Of a DNA stretch of 64,000 nt, positions 1 to 9,729 are shown in pieces. This DNA is from Nitrospirota bacterium. GTDB taxonomy: Bacteria; Nitrospirota; Nitrospiria; Nitrospirales; Nitrospiraceae. A model generated the notes under the pieces. The model had not been told where the DNA came from. It saw only the letters and a program-made list of their open reading frames with translations, and searched no databases. Positions within the stretch are counted from its first letter, which is position 1. Every line of letters begins with the position of its first letter. Both the position numbers and the translations under genes were made by a program. The stretch spans positions 434,001 to 498,000 of the forward strand of contig JACRLR010000016.1 of the NCBI GenBank assembly GCA_016219645.1, read 5' to 3'.

Positions 1-43
1 CAACCCGCCTCCATAAAGTATTTGATCCTTCGCTGATGTGAAA

Positions 44-1207
44 TCAGTTCTGCTGAGCAAGAAGCCATTTTATGACTCCCCGTTTTGTCGCGTCCCACGC
101 AGCGAGTGGTACATCATGAGCCTGCGGCCTGATTCCAAGTATTGGCTCGTCCACATCAAAGTTCCAGCCCCCGTGAACCAACCGGCTCCTGGCGTGGTAA
201 ACCTCCTCGTACAAGGTTTGAACAGCAGGGATTGGTTGAACGTATTGGCCCAGAAACTTTCTGAATTGTTTCGTGATCCCTCGTTGCTGCTTGCATTCAG
301 CGCATTTCTCAGCGGGATCGAGAAGCGGCTCAATAGCGCTGACCAGAGAAACAACTTTTTGGGATGATTCGACGGTGGGCTTACAGGCTGCAGACAATGA
401 TGCACAAGAGCGCAGGAAACGGAGTTGGTTGTTCCAAGAGAGCGCTTTGTATCTTGAGTAGAGATCACCTAGGTCTGGCACCCGAAACTCGTTCGATGTA
501 ATTCCAAGCTCTCGGAAGTATTGTTCTGCAGGAATTGGTGTAAGGGCCAAAAGCCCATCTACGTGGGAGAATTCGAGATCCGAGGATGTTTCAAGACCAT
601 CGGACATCCCGCATCGGGCAAGTTGATAGCATCCACCCAGAGAAATCCAGGAGTAAGGAAGGCTAAGGCTAAACACCGCTACATCAAGAAATGCAGACAA
701 GAGCCATATGGCTTCCTGTATCGCTCGAATTCTCCGATGAGCTTCAAGAAAGGCTAGCTTTGAAGAACGAAAAACCACCTCTATGGCAAAGGGATATGGA
801 ATGCCAGCTACGAGGTTGGTGTTTAGCATTCCCAGCCCAGTAGCGTCTTTCAAGTCACACGCGACAGGACGTAGCTGCAACCAGCCGGGAATTCTCGCGA
901 AGCCTTTGGGTGGTCGGTAGGTGAATAGAATGGTTCTGGCGATCCGAGTCTGTTCCACCGCAACGTCTTCTGAAATCTTTGCTTTTAATCGTCCCCAGAC
1001 ATTGCTTGGAACTGCCACAGAACTGAGTCTATGGTTGGAGTTGAATTTTACCTCGGCAATCAAGCGATCATCAGTGCGCATCTCATAGACACGTTTCTTC
1101 TTTTGTGTGTAGCCGACATTCTCGGCAGATTGTATGGCTGCGATCACTTCGCCATCGTCAAGATTCAGCGCTCGAAGTTCGGAAAGGATTGGAATGAGCT
1201 GGGGCAT
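44..1207 (-). CDS. HEPN-like (Apea-type) hypothetical protein
   Basis: This 387-residue protein has no signal peptide or membrane segment and is probably cytoplasmic. Near the C-terminus there is a CAEC pair, then a helical stretch with R340-x4-H345 inside ARSRLVHGG. That is the R-x4-6-H signature of HEPN domains, and the layout (long variable N-terminal part, HEPN at the end) fits the Apea-like subgroup. Many HEPN proteins are RNases acting in defence or RNA metabolism, but no partner gene such as a nucleotidyltransferase or antitoxin is visible here, and the left edge of the window hides any neighbour on that side. Function is unknown. It is transcribed away from the rest of the window, and a 365-base gap separates it from the next gene. 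The domain call is by motif only. Confidence 0.6.
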   Translation of the reverse strand: MPQLIPILSELRALNLDDGEVIAAIQSAENVGYTQKKKRVYEMRTDDRLIAEVKFNSNHRLSSVAVPSNVWGRLKAKISEDVAVEQTRIARTILFTYRPPKGFARIPGWLQLRPVACDLKDATGLGMLNTNLVAGIPYPFAIEVVFRSSKLAFLEAHRRIRAIQEAIWLLSAFLDVAVFSLSLPYSWISLGGCYQLARCGMSDGLETSSDLEFSHVDGLLALTPIPAEQYFRELGITSNEFRVPDLGDLYSRYKALSWNNQLRFLRSCASLSAACKPTVESSQKVVSLVSAIEPLLDPAEKCAECKQQRGITKQFRKFLGQYVQPIPAVQTLYEEVYHARSRLVHGGWNFDVDEPILGIRPQAHDVPLAAWDATKRGVIKWLLAQQN

Positions 1208-1572
1208 GTTCGGCTATCCAGACCTCTGTGTGGTGAGTTCTAGCGTAGAACAACAGAAGAGTCCGTCAGGCGGAGAAGGATAATTCTTCTTTCCCTCTAA
1301 CAACAACTGTTGCCGGCGCTGGGATTATTTCGTGGTGATCCTGGAGATCATTCATTGACAGAAGCACTGGGATGATTTCGACTACGCGTACCGACTAATG
1401 CGCATTTGCCCACCTGGAATGATGCCCGTGTCAGTCTGACTGCGGCCGTCGAGCGAGCACATTCTGATCGTGCGCGCTCCGGGAGCAAAAGACTGATGCG
1501 GGCGTCGTTCCAAGCCACTTTCTTGCGTGTGGGCGGCGCGAGCAAGGAGAGCGTCCCAGTCGCGCCTACTTC
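1208..1572. other. Intergenic stretch without a clear gene
   Basis: The 365 bases between the HEPN-like gene and the PKD protein hold only short unconvincing reading frames. I saw no tRNA, strong terminator or repeat here. It should contain the promoter of the HEPN-like gene, but no confident -35/-10 pair was picked out. Confidence 0.4.
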
Positions 1573-2613
1573 TTAAGGTTCAACAACAACGTCGACGAAC
1601 GCCGGCGCCGAATCCGCCCCCTTTTTATCCGTCACCCGTAACTTAAACCGGTAAGTCCGTTTCTCTGACACGGCCGGTGCGAGGAATGAAGGCTCAGCGT
1701 TATCTACGTCCAGCAGAGCGATTTTGCTTCCGCGCACTTGGCTCCATGAATAGTACAGGGCCTCTCCTTCAGCATCGTGACTCTTCAGCCCATTCAGCTT
1801 GACCTTTGTTCCAGCCTTGACTGACCGGTTTGGGCCTGCATCTGCGACAGGAGGTTGATTCGGTTCTTCGTTCACCTCGACTGTGACATCGAGCGAAGCT
1901 TGCTTGCCGCGGTTGGTGACGGTAAGTGTGGTCTTTCCGTTGCCGACAATCTGAAGCAGACCACTGGAGAGGAGCTTAATGACATTTTGGTTTGAGGAGT
2001 GATAACTCGTACCGGTCGCCGGAGCACTGATCCGGCGGGTCACACCATCGGAGAACTCACCGACGACCGGCAAGTCGAAGACCTTACCCAGCGAATCGAC
2101 ATGGCCGAATGCGGAGGATTGCCCGGCGCGCCCGAGATGCAGGGGCTTATCCGTTTCAAAATCGATAGCAGTCAGGGAAGCAGCTGGTTCAATCTTCACC
2201 AGAATTTCATCAAAGATGGATCTCGTTCCCAACCGTCCTCGGGAGATTGCAGCCACTGCCAGCAACCGCATGGGACCGATCCCGTTCTTGGGGATCAGCA
2301 ACGGACCGCCGAAGGGTGGGCGATGGTCGGACAAGCCGATCAGTGCCGCCGGCGCGACGATCGATCCCATAGCCGTCGCGTCATCCTGCTCGACCAAGGT
2401 GTCGTCCTGTTCGCCGTACCAATAGTAGCGGACCTGGACGATTCCTGAATCTTTGCCGAGGTCCACCTGCGCCGTGACGGTCTGTCCAGCCGTCAACTTG
2501 GCTCCCTCCGCCGGCTCTGTGATCTTGAAGGCGAGCGCCTGTTGCGCCGAAAGGGCAAGACACAAGGCAACGGTAAAAAGGCAACAGCTATGAGTCCACG
2601 CCTTACGCCTCAC
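1573..2613 (-). CDS. Secreted Ig-like/PKD-domain protein
   Basis: The 346-residue product begins with a signal peptide (positive start, hydrophobic run about residues 10-28, ending near QQALA). After it come an N-terminal beta-rich module, a bacterial Ig-like segment around residues 165-250 (with VTNRGKQASLDVTVEV) and a C-terminal PKD/REJ-type domain that opens with PPVADAGPNRSV and contains YSWSQ and a final RVTDKKG strand. Such modules mediate adhesion or protein contacts outside the cytoplasm; no catalytic motif is present. The start is GTG and lies inside a GTGAGGCGTAAGGCG simple repeat, so the true start could be slightly different. The gene follows the transporter on the same strand with a 10-base gap, so the two are probably co-transcribed. 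Confidence 0.7.
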   Translation of the reverse strand: MRRKAWTHSCCLFTVALCLALSAQQALAFKITEPAEGAKLTAGQTVTAQVDLGKDSGIVQVRYYWYGEQDDTLVEQDDATAMGSIVAPAALIGLSDHRPPFGGPLLIPKNGIGPMRLLAVAAISRGRLGTRSIFDEILVKIEPAASLTAIDFETDKPLHLGRAGQSSAFGHVDSLGKVFDLPVVGEFSDGVTRRISAPATGTSYHSSNQNVIKLLSSGLLQIVGNGKTTLTVTNRGKQASLDVTVEVNEEPNQPPVADAGPNRSVKAGTKVKLNGLKSHDAEGEALYYSWSQVRGSKIALLDVDNAEPSFLAPAVSEKRTYRFKLRVTDKKGADSAPAFVDVVVEP

Positions 2614-2623
2614 GTTTCACGCC

Positions 2624-4435
2624 TCACCGTTTTAAGTGGAATGGCACGTCTATCAGAATGACGCGATCTTTGAATAAGAGCGAGGCCTTGAGGAGGAGGG
2701 CCCTTTGGTTATGCAAGATTCCATGCCACCAGTGCGCCGGGAGAATTTCCGGGATCACGACGGTGACCCAGGTGTCCGGTTCCTTGTTCAAAAGATCCTC
2801 GACGTATTCGAGGAAGGAACTGAGCACGGAGCGGTACGGGCAGGGTAACACCGTCAACTGGACACCACAGCCCCACTGGGCCCACTGGATTTGGTTACGC
2901 GCCGTGGCCTCGGCATCCACATCCACGATCACTGCCCGAACCTCGCCTGTTCGACTACGGGCGTAATCGACCGCTCGTATGACCGATTGATTCACGCTAT
3001 TGATGGGGATGACGACGATATTGCGTCGGGGTGGTGGTGGACGATGATCGCGTGTGAGCGCCACCTGTTCCGCAACGGCCTTGTAGTGAGAGCGGATGGA
3101 GAGGAACATCCAGACCAATAGGGCGATGAGGACAAAGACGATCCAGGCGCCGTGGGTAAATTTAGTGGTGGCAAGGATGAGGGTCGCGATGCCGGTTGTA
3201 ATAGCGCCTAGGCCGTTCACAATCAGTTTCGTTTGCCAATGGGCCCCCTTCTTGCTCAGCCATCTGCGCACCATGCCGGACTGGGACAACGTGAAGGAGA
3301 TGAACACGCCGACTGCATAGAGCGGGATCAAGGCGTGTGGATCGCCGTGAAAGAGGATCAGGAGGAAACAGGCAAAAACCCCAAGGATGATGATCCCGTT
3401 TGAGAACACCAAGCGGTCGCCGAATGACGCCATCTGGCGGGGCATATAGCCGTCGCGCGCCAGGATGGAAGCGAGATGGGGGAAGCCGGCAAAGGCGCTG
3501 TTGGCGGCAAGGATTAACAGCAGCATTGTTCCAATCTGGAGTGCGTAATAAAGAGCTCCCGTGCCAAAGGTGAGACGGGCCAGTTGAGACACGACTGTCT
3601 CATCCGGTTTGGGCAGGATGCCATGGTGTGAGGCCAGGAAGGTGATGCCCATGAACAGGCCTGCCAGAATCAGAGACATATGGATCATGGTGGTTGAGGC
3701 ATTCTCGGACTCCGGCCGACGAAAAGTTTTTACACCGTTCGAAATCACTTCCATTCCGGTCACGGCTGAACAGCCGGCAGCGAATGAGCGGAGAATCAAG
3801 AATAGCGTCAGTTCTTCGACCGCCATCTGGTGGTCCGGTGACACCGAGACACCTTGTCCGAACAGGGCATGGATAGCGCCGATCACCACCATGACTCCGA
3901 GGGTGCCGATGGCAAAGTACACGGGGATAGCAAAAAATTTTCCCGACTCCCTTAGGCCGCGCAGATTCATGATGATAATGAAGACTGTTGCGGCGAGCGC
4001 CAGGGCCTCGCGATGCTCGAACAAACTTGGTACGGCCGAAGTGAGGGCTGAGATGCCTGCCGCCACACTGACGGCTACGGTAAGGACATAGTCGATTATC
4101 AATGCCCCTGCGGCGATTAGTGCCGGACGTTCCCCCAGGTTGGTGCGGGCGACAATATAAGCTCCGCCGCCCTCCGGGTATGCGTAGATGATCTGGCGAT
4201 AGGAAATGGTCAGGATGACGATAAGAGACAGAATCGCCAGGCTGACAGGAATGGACCAGGCAATCGCGGCGGTTCCCGCGAGGACCAACACGAGGAGGAT
4301 TTCCTCCGTGGCATAAGCGACAGAGGAAATCGCGTTCGAGGAAAAGACTGCGAGAGCGAGGGTTTTCGACAGCCGTTCCTGTGCAGCCTGAACGCTTTTG
4401 AGCGGATCGCCGACCAGCCAACGTTTCAGAGGCAT
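2624..4435 (-). CDS. KimA-like APC-family potassium transporter
   Basis: This 603-residue integral membrane protein has about twelve hydrophobic segments followed by a soluble C-terminal domain of about 150 residues. The N-terminal signature RLSKTLALAVFSSNAISSVA, continuing into YATEEIL, is typical of the KimA/YdaO branch of the APC superfamily, as are the YPEGGGAYIVA loop and the C-terminal segment with HWWHGILHNQ. KimA-type proteins are high-affinity potassium/proton symporters in the inner membrane; older annotation calls them amino-acid permeases. Length matches B. subtilis KimA (about 607 aa). I see no riboswitch in front of it, so c-di-AMP control is not shown. It probably heads a two-gene unit with the downstream PKD protein. 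Substrate is assigned by family only. Confidence 0.75.
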   Translation of the reverse strand: MPLKRWLVGDPLKSVQAAQERLSKTLALAVFSSNAISSVAYATEEILLVLVLAGTAAIAWSIPVSLAILSLIVILTISYRQIIYAYPEGGGAYIVARTNLGERPALIAAGALIIDYVLTVAVSVAAGISALTSAVPSLFEHREALALAATVFIIIMNLRGLRESGKFFAIPVYFAIGTLGVMVVIGAIHALFGQGVSVSPDHQMAVEELTLFLILRSFAAGCSAVTGMEVISNGVKTFRRPESENASTTMIHMSLILAGLFMGITFLASHHGILPKPDETVVSQLARLTFGTGALYYALQIGTMLLLILAANSAFAGFPHLASILARDGYMPRQMASFGDRLVFSNGIIILGVFACFLLILFHGDPHALIPLYAVGVFISFTLSQSGMVRRWLSKKGAHWQTKLIVNGLGAITTGIATLILATTKFTHGAWIVFVLIALLVWMFLSIRSHYKAVAEQVALTRDHRPPPPRRNIVVIPINSVNQSVIRAVDYARSRTGEVRAVIVDVDAEATARNQIQWAQWGCGVQLTVLPCPYRSVLSSFLEYVEDLLNKEPDTWVTVVIPEILPAHWWHGILHNQRALLLKASLLFKDRVILIDVPFHLKR

Positions 4436-4761
4436 GGATGCTATTATCGCACAGAAGCGGAGACGTGCGCATCGAAGAAGAGATCTTTAGAGCTTAGGAG
4501 GCGAAAACCCCACTCGTTTCCGTGGAATGAAACTCCATTAATAAGAGGCCATGCGAGTTGTATCGGCAGCTGTAAAAAATTAAGATGATGAGGAGTTGAC
4601 AGCCGAAAGGGATTTCAGTATCTTCCGCCCGTATTCAAAGGCAATGAAGAGACTATCCATGTATAGTGATGAAAGAGGTGCGATCGCGAATCATAATTCA
4701 ATGATAACTCTCCTCTAGACAACAGCCTGTGTTACTGACCATTTTTCAAGGAGGCCGGTCC
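4436..4761. other. Divergent intergenic region before the first multicopper oxidase
   Basis: The 326 bases separate the minus-strand transporter from the plus-strand multicopper oxidase, so both promoters must lie here. A good sigma-70-like promoter points toward the oxidase (listed separately). It leaves a leader of about 130 bases that is AT-richer than the genes. No small gene was found. Confidence 0.5.
4596..4624 (+). promoter_or_regulatory. Sigma-70-like promoter for multicopper oxidase 1
   Basis: TTGACA (4596-4601) is followed after 17 bases by TATCTT (4619-4624). The oxidase start codon lies about 137 bases downstream, after the ribosome binding site AAGGAGG at 4748-4754. Assigned by consensus match only. 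Confidence 0.5.
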
Positions 4762-7700
4762 ATGATTATACACAAGGTACGGGGTTGCGTGCTTACCCGA
4801 ATGCTCGGCGCAATAGCGGCGATAGCCCTCATCGGGGTCCCGCTCGCATCAGCTGAGAATTCCTCACAGCCTGGCCAGCCGTCGTCGCCGCATGTCGCGA
4901 TGAACCATCAGCTGCCAGGTTGGGCTGAGAAACTCAAAGGCCAGACGATCGTCGAAGATGCGATGGGCGGCAAGCCCACACGTGCTGCGATGGTTGAACA
5001 GCAGCATCAGCGGATCATGGAGCATATGGCCCAGGATCCCCAAATGCAGGGTGTCAACACGGGGATGTACAACACCTCCTCCATGATGCATCAATATGGA
5101 GCAGGTGGACAGGACATGCTCCTCGTATCCGATCCTCGAGTGGAGCCGGTGGCGATGACCGGTGGCGGGAAATGTCCTGCCACGGCTCCGGTGAAGCAGT
5201 ACAATATCTCCACGATCAACGTCGAAATTACTCTCAATCAGTGGCTCGACTTCTATCCAGGCTACATGTATGTGCTGGACGAGGATCTCGATAAGGTGCG
5301 CGCCGAAGAAGCCAAGAACAAGGAAGCCCGAGAGAAGGACGGGTTCGATCCTGGTGCCGTGATTCCAGGCGTGCAGGCTCAGTGGATTCAGCCCCTCGTA
5401 TTCCGCGGGAACCAGGGCGATTGCATCAAGATAAAGCTCTCGAACAAGCTGGAAGAGGGAAGTGGGCCGGTCAGTCTGCATATCCATGGATCGAGTATGG
5501 TTGTGAGTGCCACCGGAGCTGCGGCGACGACAACCAACCCCGATTCAGTCGTCGAAGAGAAGAAGACCGGCGAGTTCGAGTGGTATCTCCACCCGAACAT
5601 CCAGGAAGGTGTCCGCCAATTTCATACCTATGCCCAAGATCGTGAGTTGACGGTGATGGGTTTGTTCGGCGCGTTCGTCGTCGAGCCTCGCGGATCGAGT
5701 TATCTGGAGCCGCTTGGCGCAGGGGATCCCACGCCGGCCTCCAGCGGTTGGCAAACAATCATTAAGAACGGGACCGGCCCTGATTTCCGCGAGTTTGTGC
5801 TGATCTATCATGAAATCGGCGACGAGGCCTTCCGCCCGCTCAATAAGAAGGGTGACTTCCTGCCCCAGCGCGATCCGTTGACCGATACCTATCGTCCAGG
5901 TGGCCGTGCAATCAACTATCGCAGCGAGCCGTTCGGCATCAACAACATGCACCTGCAGCACGAATATTTCGGGTTCGAAGACGAGTCGATGGGCTACAGT
6001 TCTTATACGTTCGGCGATCCCTCCCCGACGATTCCTCGTTCCTACATTGGCGATCCGGCCAAGTTCCGTTTGGTGCACGGTGGTTCGGAAGTCTTTCATT
6101 CGCATCATCCACACGGTGGCACTATCCGGTGGCCGCGCAGCCCGCGGGCGATCGACGACATGAACCTCTGGGCAACCGCAGGGAACGGGCCGGTCAAGTA
6201 TCCGGTGATTCGTGCCAAGACAGACCGGGTTGACGTTGAGGTCATCGGGCCTTCCGAAGCGCTCGACCTCGAGACCGAGTGCGGCTCAGGCCTTTGCCAG
6301 CAGCTGGCTGGCGACTTCCTCTTTCATTGCCATGTGGCCCACCATTATGTGTCAGGGATGTGGGGCTATTGGCGTGTCTACAACACCATCCAACAGGGAG
6401 ACCTGCGGAACGACGTGATGCCGGATCTGCGCGAGTTGCCGGATCGCAAGGGCCGGATCAGGACTCCCATCTCGTCGGACAAGCTTATCGGTCAGACGGT
6501 CGATTGGTTCGGTAAGGCATTTAGAATCATCGACAAAGGCAAGAGCAACTGGGCCACGAACCCTGCCGTCATCACGATCAAGGATTGGGTAGAGATGCAG
6601 ATGCCGACGATGGGCAAGCCTGGTCACAAAGACGATGAGAAGGGTCAGCTCGTGTCCTACGATGCCACGGTCCTGGACTGGGCCTGGGAAGGCAATCGTG
6701 CCATGAGTGAGAAGGAGAGCACGACCGACAATCCCAAGTATAAGTCTACTCATCCAGGTAAGCGGCATCCGATCATGTTTGAGCCGTTGACCGGCAAGGT
6801 GGCCTGGCCGCATCTCACGCCACATTTCGGCAAGCGGGTGATGTTCTCTCCGAATCACTCGGGTGCGCCGTGGCTGGAGATGATCCGTCGAGAAGTGAAT
6901 GGTGATGAGAGCATTGATCAGGCGAAGCCCGGTGAGAACGGCGTCTGGAGCCTCTGTCCGGAGAATGCAGGACGGAAGGATTACAATGTTCACTTTATCA
7001 AGCTGCCGATCAAGATTGCCAAGGCTCAGGGTAAGGAGCCCCCGGTGATCGATCCGAACGGACTGATTTACGTGCTCCATGAAGAAGAGGCGGCCATCCG
7101 GGCTAACGACGATCTCAAGTATCCGTTGGTCGTGCGGGGAAACATCTACGACTGCGTCGATTGGACCCTGACTAGTGAATGGGACGACGACGATTTCACG
7201 AACTTCCAGTCGTCGAAGATCAACACGCACTGGCATTTCCTCCAGTTCGATAACCAAGCGTCAGACGGGGTGATCACCGGCTTCTCCTACGAACAGTCGG
7301 TTCGCCCGTTCACAATGCTGGAGAAGAAGAACAAGAAAGGATTGCCTCTTCCGATGAACACGGTGCTGACTGCGCCTGTGAAAAAAGGCGCAGCCTCGAT
7401 CACCGTCAAGAATGCAGGCCAGTACCATGTCGGTACCCTGATCTTGGTGGGCGCCGATAATGTCAAGGGTAATGAAATCGCCCGGATCAAGAGTATCAAG
7501 GGTAGTACGATCGCCTTGACAAAGGGACTGAAGAACGATCACCCGGCGAACGACATCGTGACGGTTGAGTTTGTTCGGCAGCGTTTCTGGGTCGATGCGG
7601 ACGTGGGCACCGTGTTCTGGCATGACCACGCATTCGGCGCGACCACCTGGCCGCATGGCGGGTTCGGAACCTTTATTGCTGAACCGGTAGGATCAACCTA

Positions 7701-9627
7701 TCACGATCCGAAGACCGGGAAGCCGATCCGTAGCGGACCAATCGCAGACATTCGCACAGTCGAGCCGGTCGGCTATGGGGTGAACAACAGTTTCCGTGAG
7801 TTGATGGTGCAGGTACACGATACTGTGCCGCACACCGTCAACATCGTAACTGCGGGCAATCCGCCTGGGCAGCCGATAGAAGTGGCGCTTGAGGCAGGTA
7901 AGACTGTGTCGTTCATGATGCCGGAGAAGATTTATATGACCCCGATGCCGTTCCTGAACGGCGGGACCCATACGACCGGCAGCGGGTTGAACTTCAGGGC
8001 CGGTCCGATCGCCCAACGATTGGCGACCAATCCAGACGTATCACAGGCGTTCAATAGCCAGATCCATGGTGATCCCTACACCCCTCTCCTGAGGGCGTAT
8101 GTCGGAGATACGATGGTGTTTCGGTTGTTGCATACATTGATGAACGAGACGATGACCTGGACCCTTGCCGGCCATACATTCTTGAGCGAGCGGTATGCCG
8201 GCGATGCGAACCGGAAGAATTCGATGCATGTCGGGATCGCAGAGCGGTACGACCTCGTGGTGCCGCAAGCCGGGGGACCGAGGTTGCAAGCAGGTGACTA
8301 TATCCACTTCAATGGACGGTCGTCGAAGCTTTCTGAAGGCGCCTGGGGCATTCTCCGTGTCTATGACAAGGAGCAGGCTGATTTGAAGAAGCTCCCGGCC
8401 GGTTTCTCCAACAAGGGGGAAATTCCTAAGGCGCTGCCGGTCTGCCCTGCAGACGCGCCAGTGAAGACCTTCAACGTCGTGGCCTTGGATTATCCAGCCA
8501 TGAAGTTCAACGCGAAGGCCCCGGATGCCATTGAGGTGGACTTCGAGCGGACGATCCAAATCAGTAATCCTGAAGCGAAGATCTATGCCTTGGAGGAGGA
8601 CACGGCAAAAGTGGCCAGCGGTGCGCATCCGATGCCTCTTACGCTTCGCGTGAATATCGGCGATTGCGTCAAGGTCAATCTGAAAAACAAGATGAAGGAG
8701 GGTAAGGCCTCTTTCTCCGCGATCGGGCTGGCCTTCGATCCCAAGGATTCCATGGGTGCCAACGTCGGTAACAACCAGGGCGATCAGACGATCGCACCTG
8801 GTGCCGAGCGAACCTATACCTACTACGCGGATCCATTCAATGGTGAGACCACGTCGTTGGTGTGGGATTGGGGTAATGTAATGACGAATCCACGCAACGG
8901 GCTGTTCGGAGCCGTGGTGGTCGGTCCGAAGGGATCCAAGTATCGGGACCCGAAAACCGGTGCAGATCTCACGAACAAGAATGCCTGGGCCGCCGATGTG
9001 ATCATCGATCGTTCGGTCCCCGGTAACGAGATGCGGGCTAATTATCGCGACGTGGCGTTGTTCTTCCAAGACGAAGACAACATTATCGGCACGAGTTTTA
9101 TGCCCTATGTGCAAAACGTGGCGGGTCTGACAGGTGTCAACTATCGGTCGGAGCCGTATAAGTATCGCGAAGAGCAGGGATGCTCGCTGGGCAAGATGTT
9201 CCAGCCTTGCAAGGTTGGCAAGCCGGAGGACCCATCGACACCCGTGATTGAAGCGCACTCGGGGGACCCGGTGCGGATTCATGTGATCGGGGCGAGCAAT
9301 GAGCAGAACGGGATGTTCAGCGTTGAAAAGCATGAGTGGCCGATCGAGCCCTTCATGCGCGGCGCGGATCTCATCAGCGTGGTCGAGTTTGCCGGTTCGG
9401 AAGTGCTCGATGCGTTTCTGCCGTCGGCCGGAGGACCCTATCGTTTGCCCGGCGACTATGTGTACAGCAACCAGCGGTTGCCGTACTCCCAGTCTGGGCA
9501 ATGGGGCTATGTCCGCGTGTTGCCGTCAGGCGATACACGGCTGCTGCCTCTCACCGGCGCAGGTGCCAGCATGAAGAGTGCATCGGTTGAGCCACCAGTA
9601 CAGGTCATTCCGGTCGCAGCGAAGTAA
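4762..9627 (+). CDS. Giant periplasmic multicopper oxidase 1
   Basis: The product (1621 aa) starts at ATG 4762, seven bases after AAGGAGG, and has a signal peptide (MIIHKVRGCVLTRMLGAIAA, cleavage near ASAEN). It is built of several cupredoxin-type domains. All four multicopper-oxidase ligand motifs are present but in unusual order: H446-x2-H449-x-H451 (in FHSHHPHGG, type L3), H522-C523-H524 to M533 (HCHVAHHYVSGM, type L4), then H823-x-H825 (NTHWHF, type L1) and H954-x-H956 (WHDHAF, type L2). An extra H240-x-H242 (LHIHGSS) lies near the N-terminus, and a beta-rich insert of about 90 residues sits between L1 and L2. The family couples four one-electron substrate oxidations to reduction of O2 to water. 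Length and permuted motif order recall MofA-type proteins linked to Mn(II) oxidation, but the substrate is not shown. A cupredoxin gene follows after a terminator. Confidence 0.88.
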   Translation: MIIHKVRGCVLTRMLGAIAAIALIGVPLASAENSSQPGQPSSPHVAMNHQLPGWAEKLKGQTIVEDAMGGKPTRAAMVEQQHQRIMEHMAQDPQMQGVNTGMYNTSSMMHQYGAGGQDMLLVSDPRVEPVAMTGGGKCPATAPVKQYNISTINVEITLNQWLDFYPGYMYVLDEDLDKVRAEEAKNKEAREKDGFDPGAVIPGVQAQWIQPLVFRGNQGDCIKIKLSNKLEEGSGPVSLHIHGSSMVVSATGAAATTTNPDSVVEEKKTGEFEWYLHPNIQEGVRQFHTYAQDRELTVMGLFGAFVVEPRGSSYLEPLGAGDPTPASSGWQTIIKNGTGPDFREFVLIYHEIGDEAFRPLNKKGDFLPQRDPLTDTYRPGGRAINYRSEPFGINNMHLQHEYFGFEDESMGYSSYTFGDPSPTIPRSYIGDPAKFRLVHGGSEVFHSHHPHGGTIRWPRSPRAIDDMNLWATAGNGPVKYPVIRAKTDRVDVEVIGPSEALDLETECGSGLCQQLAGDFLFHCHVAHHYVSGMWGYWRVYNTIQQGDLRNDVMPDLRELPDRKGRIRTPISSDKLIGQTVDWFGKAFRIIDKGKSNWATNPAVITIKDWVEMQMPTMGKPGHKDDEKGQLVSYDATVLDWAWEGNRAMSEKESTTDNPKYKSTHPGKRHPIMFEPLTGKVAWPHLTPHFGKRVMFSPNHSGAPWLEMIRREVNGDESIDQAKPGENGVWSLCPENAGRKDYNVHFIKLPIKIAKAQGKEPPVIDPNGLIYVLHEEEAAIRANDDLKYPLVVRGNIYDCVDWTLTSEWDDDDFTNFQSSKINTHWHFLQFDNQASDGVITGFSYEQSVRPFTMLEKKNKKGLPLPMNTVLTAPVKKGAASITVKNAGQYHVGTLILVGADNVKGNEIARIKSIKGSTIALTKGLKNDHPANDIVTVEFVRQRFWVDADVGTVFWHDHAFGATTWPHGGFGTFIAEPVGSTYHDPKTGKPIRSGPIADIRTVEPVGYGVNNSFRELMVQVHDTVPHTVNIVTAGNPPGQPIEVALEAGKTVSFMMPEKIYMTPMPFLNGGTHTTGSGLNFRAGPIAQRLATNPDVSQAFNSQIHGDPYTPLLRAYVGDTMVFRLLHTLMNETMTWTLAGHTFLSERYAGDANRKNSMHVGIAERYDLVVPQAGGPRLQAGDYIHFNGRSSKLSEGAWGILRVYDKEQADLKKLPAGFSNKGEIPKALPVCPADAPVKTFNVVALDYPAMKFNAKAPDAIEVDFERTIQISNPEAKIYALEEDTAKVASGAHPMPLTLRVNIGDCVKVNLKNKMKEGKASFSAIGLAFDPKDSMGANVGNNQGDQTIAPGAERTYTYYADPFNGETTSLVWDWGNVMTNPRNGLFGAVVVGPKGSKYRDPKTGADLTNKNAWAADVIIDRSVPGNEMRANYRDVALFFQDEDNIIGTSFMPYVQNVAGLTGVNYRSEPYKYREEQGCSLGKMFQPCKVGKPEDPSTPVIEAHSGDPVRIHVIGASNEQNGMFSVEKHEWPIEPFMRGADLISVVEFAGSEVLDAFLPSAGGPYRLPGDYVYSNQRLPYSQSGQWGYVRVLPSGDTRLLPLTGAGASMKSASVEPPVQVIPVAAK

Positions 9628-9658
9628 TCCTGCGTCGCGCAGGATGTAGCGAATCGGG

Positions 9659-9690
9659 AGAAGGGGGGGGCGTGGCTCCCCCCTTTTTCT
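9659..9690 (+). terminator. Rho-independent terminator after multicopper oxidase 1
   Basis: A G-run and a C-run flanking GCGTGGCT form a GC-rich hairpin followed directly by TTTTTCTTT, 30 bases after the stop codon. A second small inverted repeat, TCCTGCG/CGCAGGA, lies at 9628-9644. Confidence 0.75.
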
Positions 9691-9729
9691 TTGGCGCAGC
9701 TTTTTGATAGGGTGCTCGAAGATATAACA

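Noticed and set aside
8041-9501. Very long minus-strand reading frame opposite multicopper oxidase 1
   Set aside because: It mirrors the codon pattern of the real gene (GC-rich third positions), has no family likeness, and lies wholly inside it. Similar shadows at 3600-4472 and 13293-14651 were dropped for the same reason.
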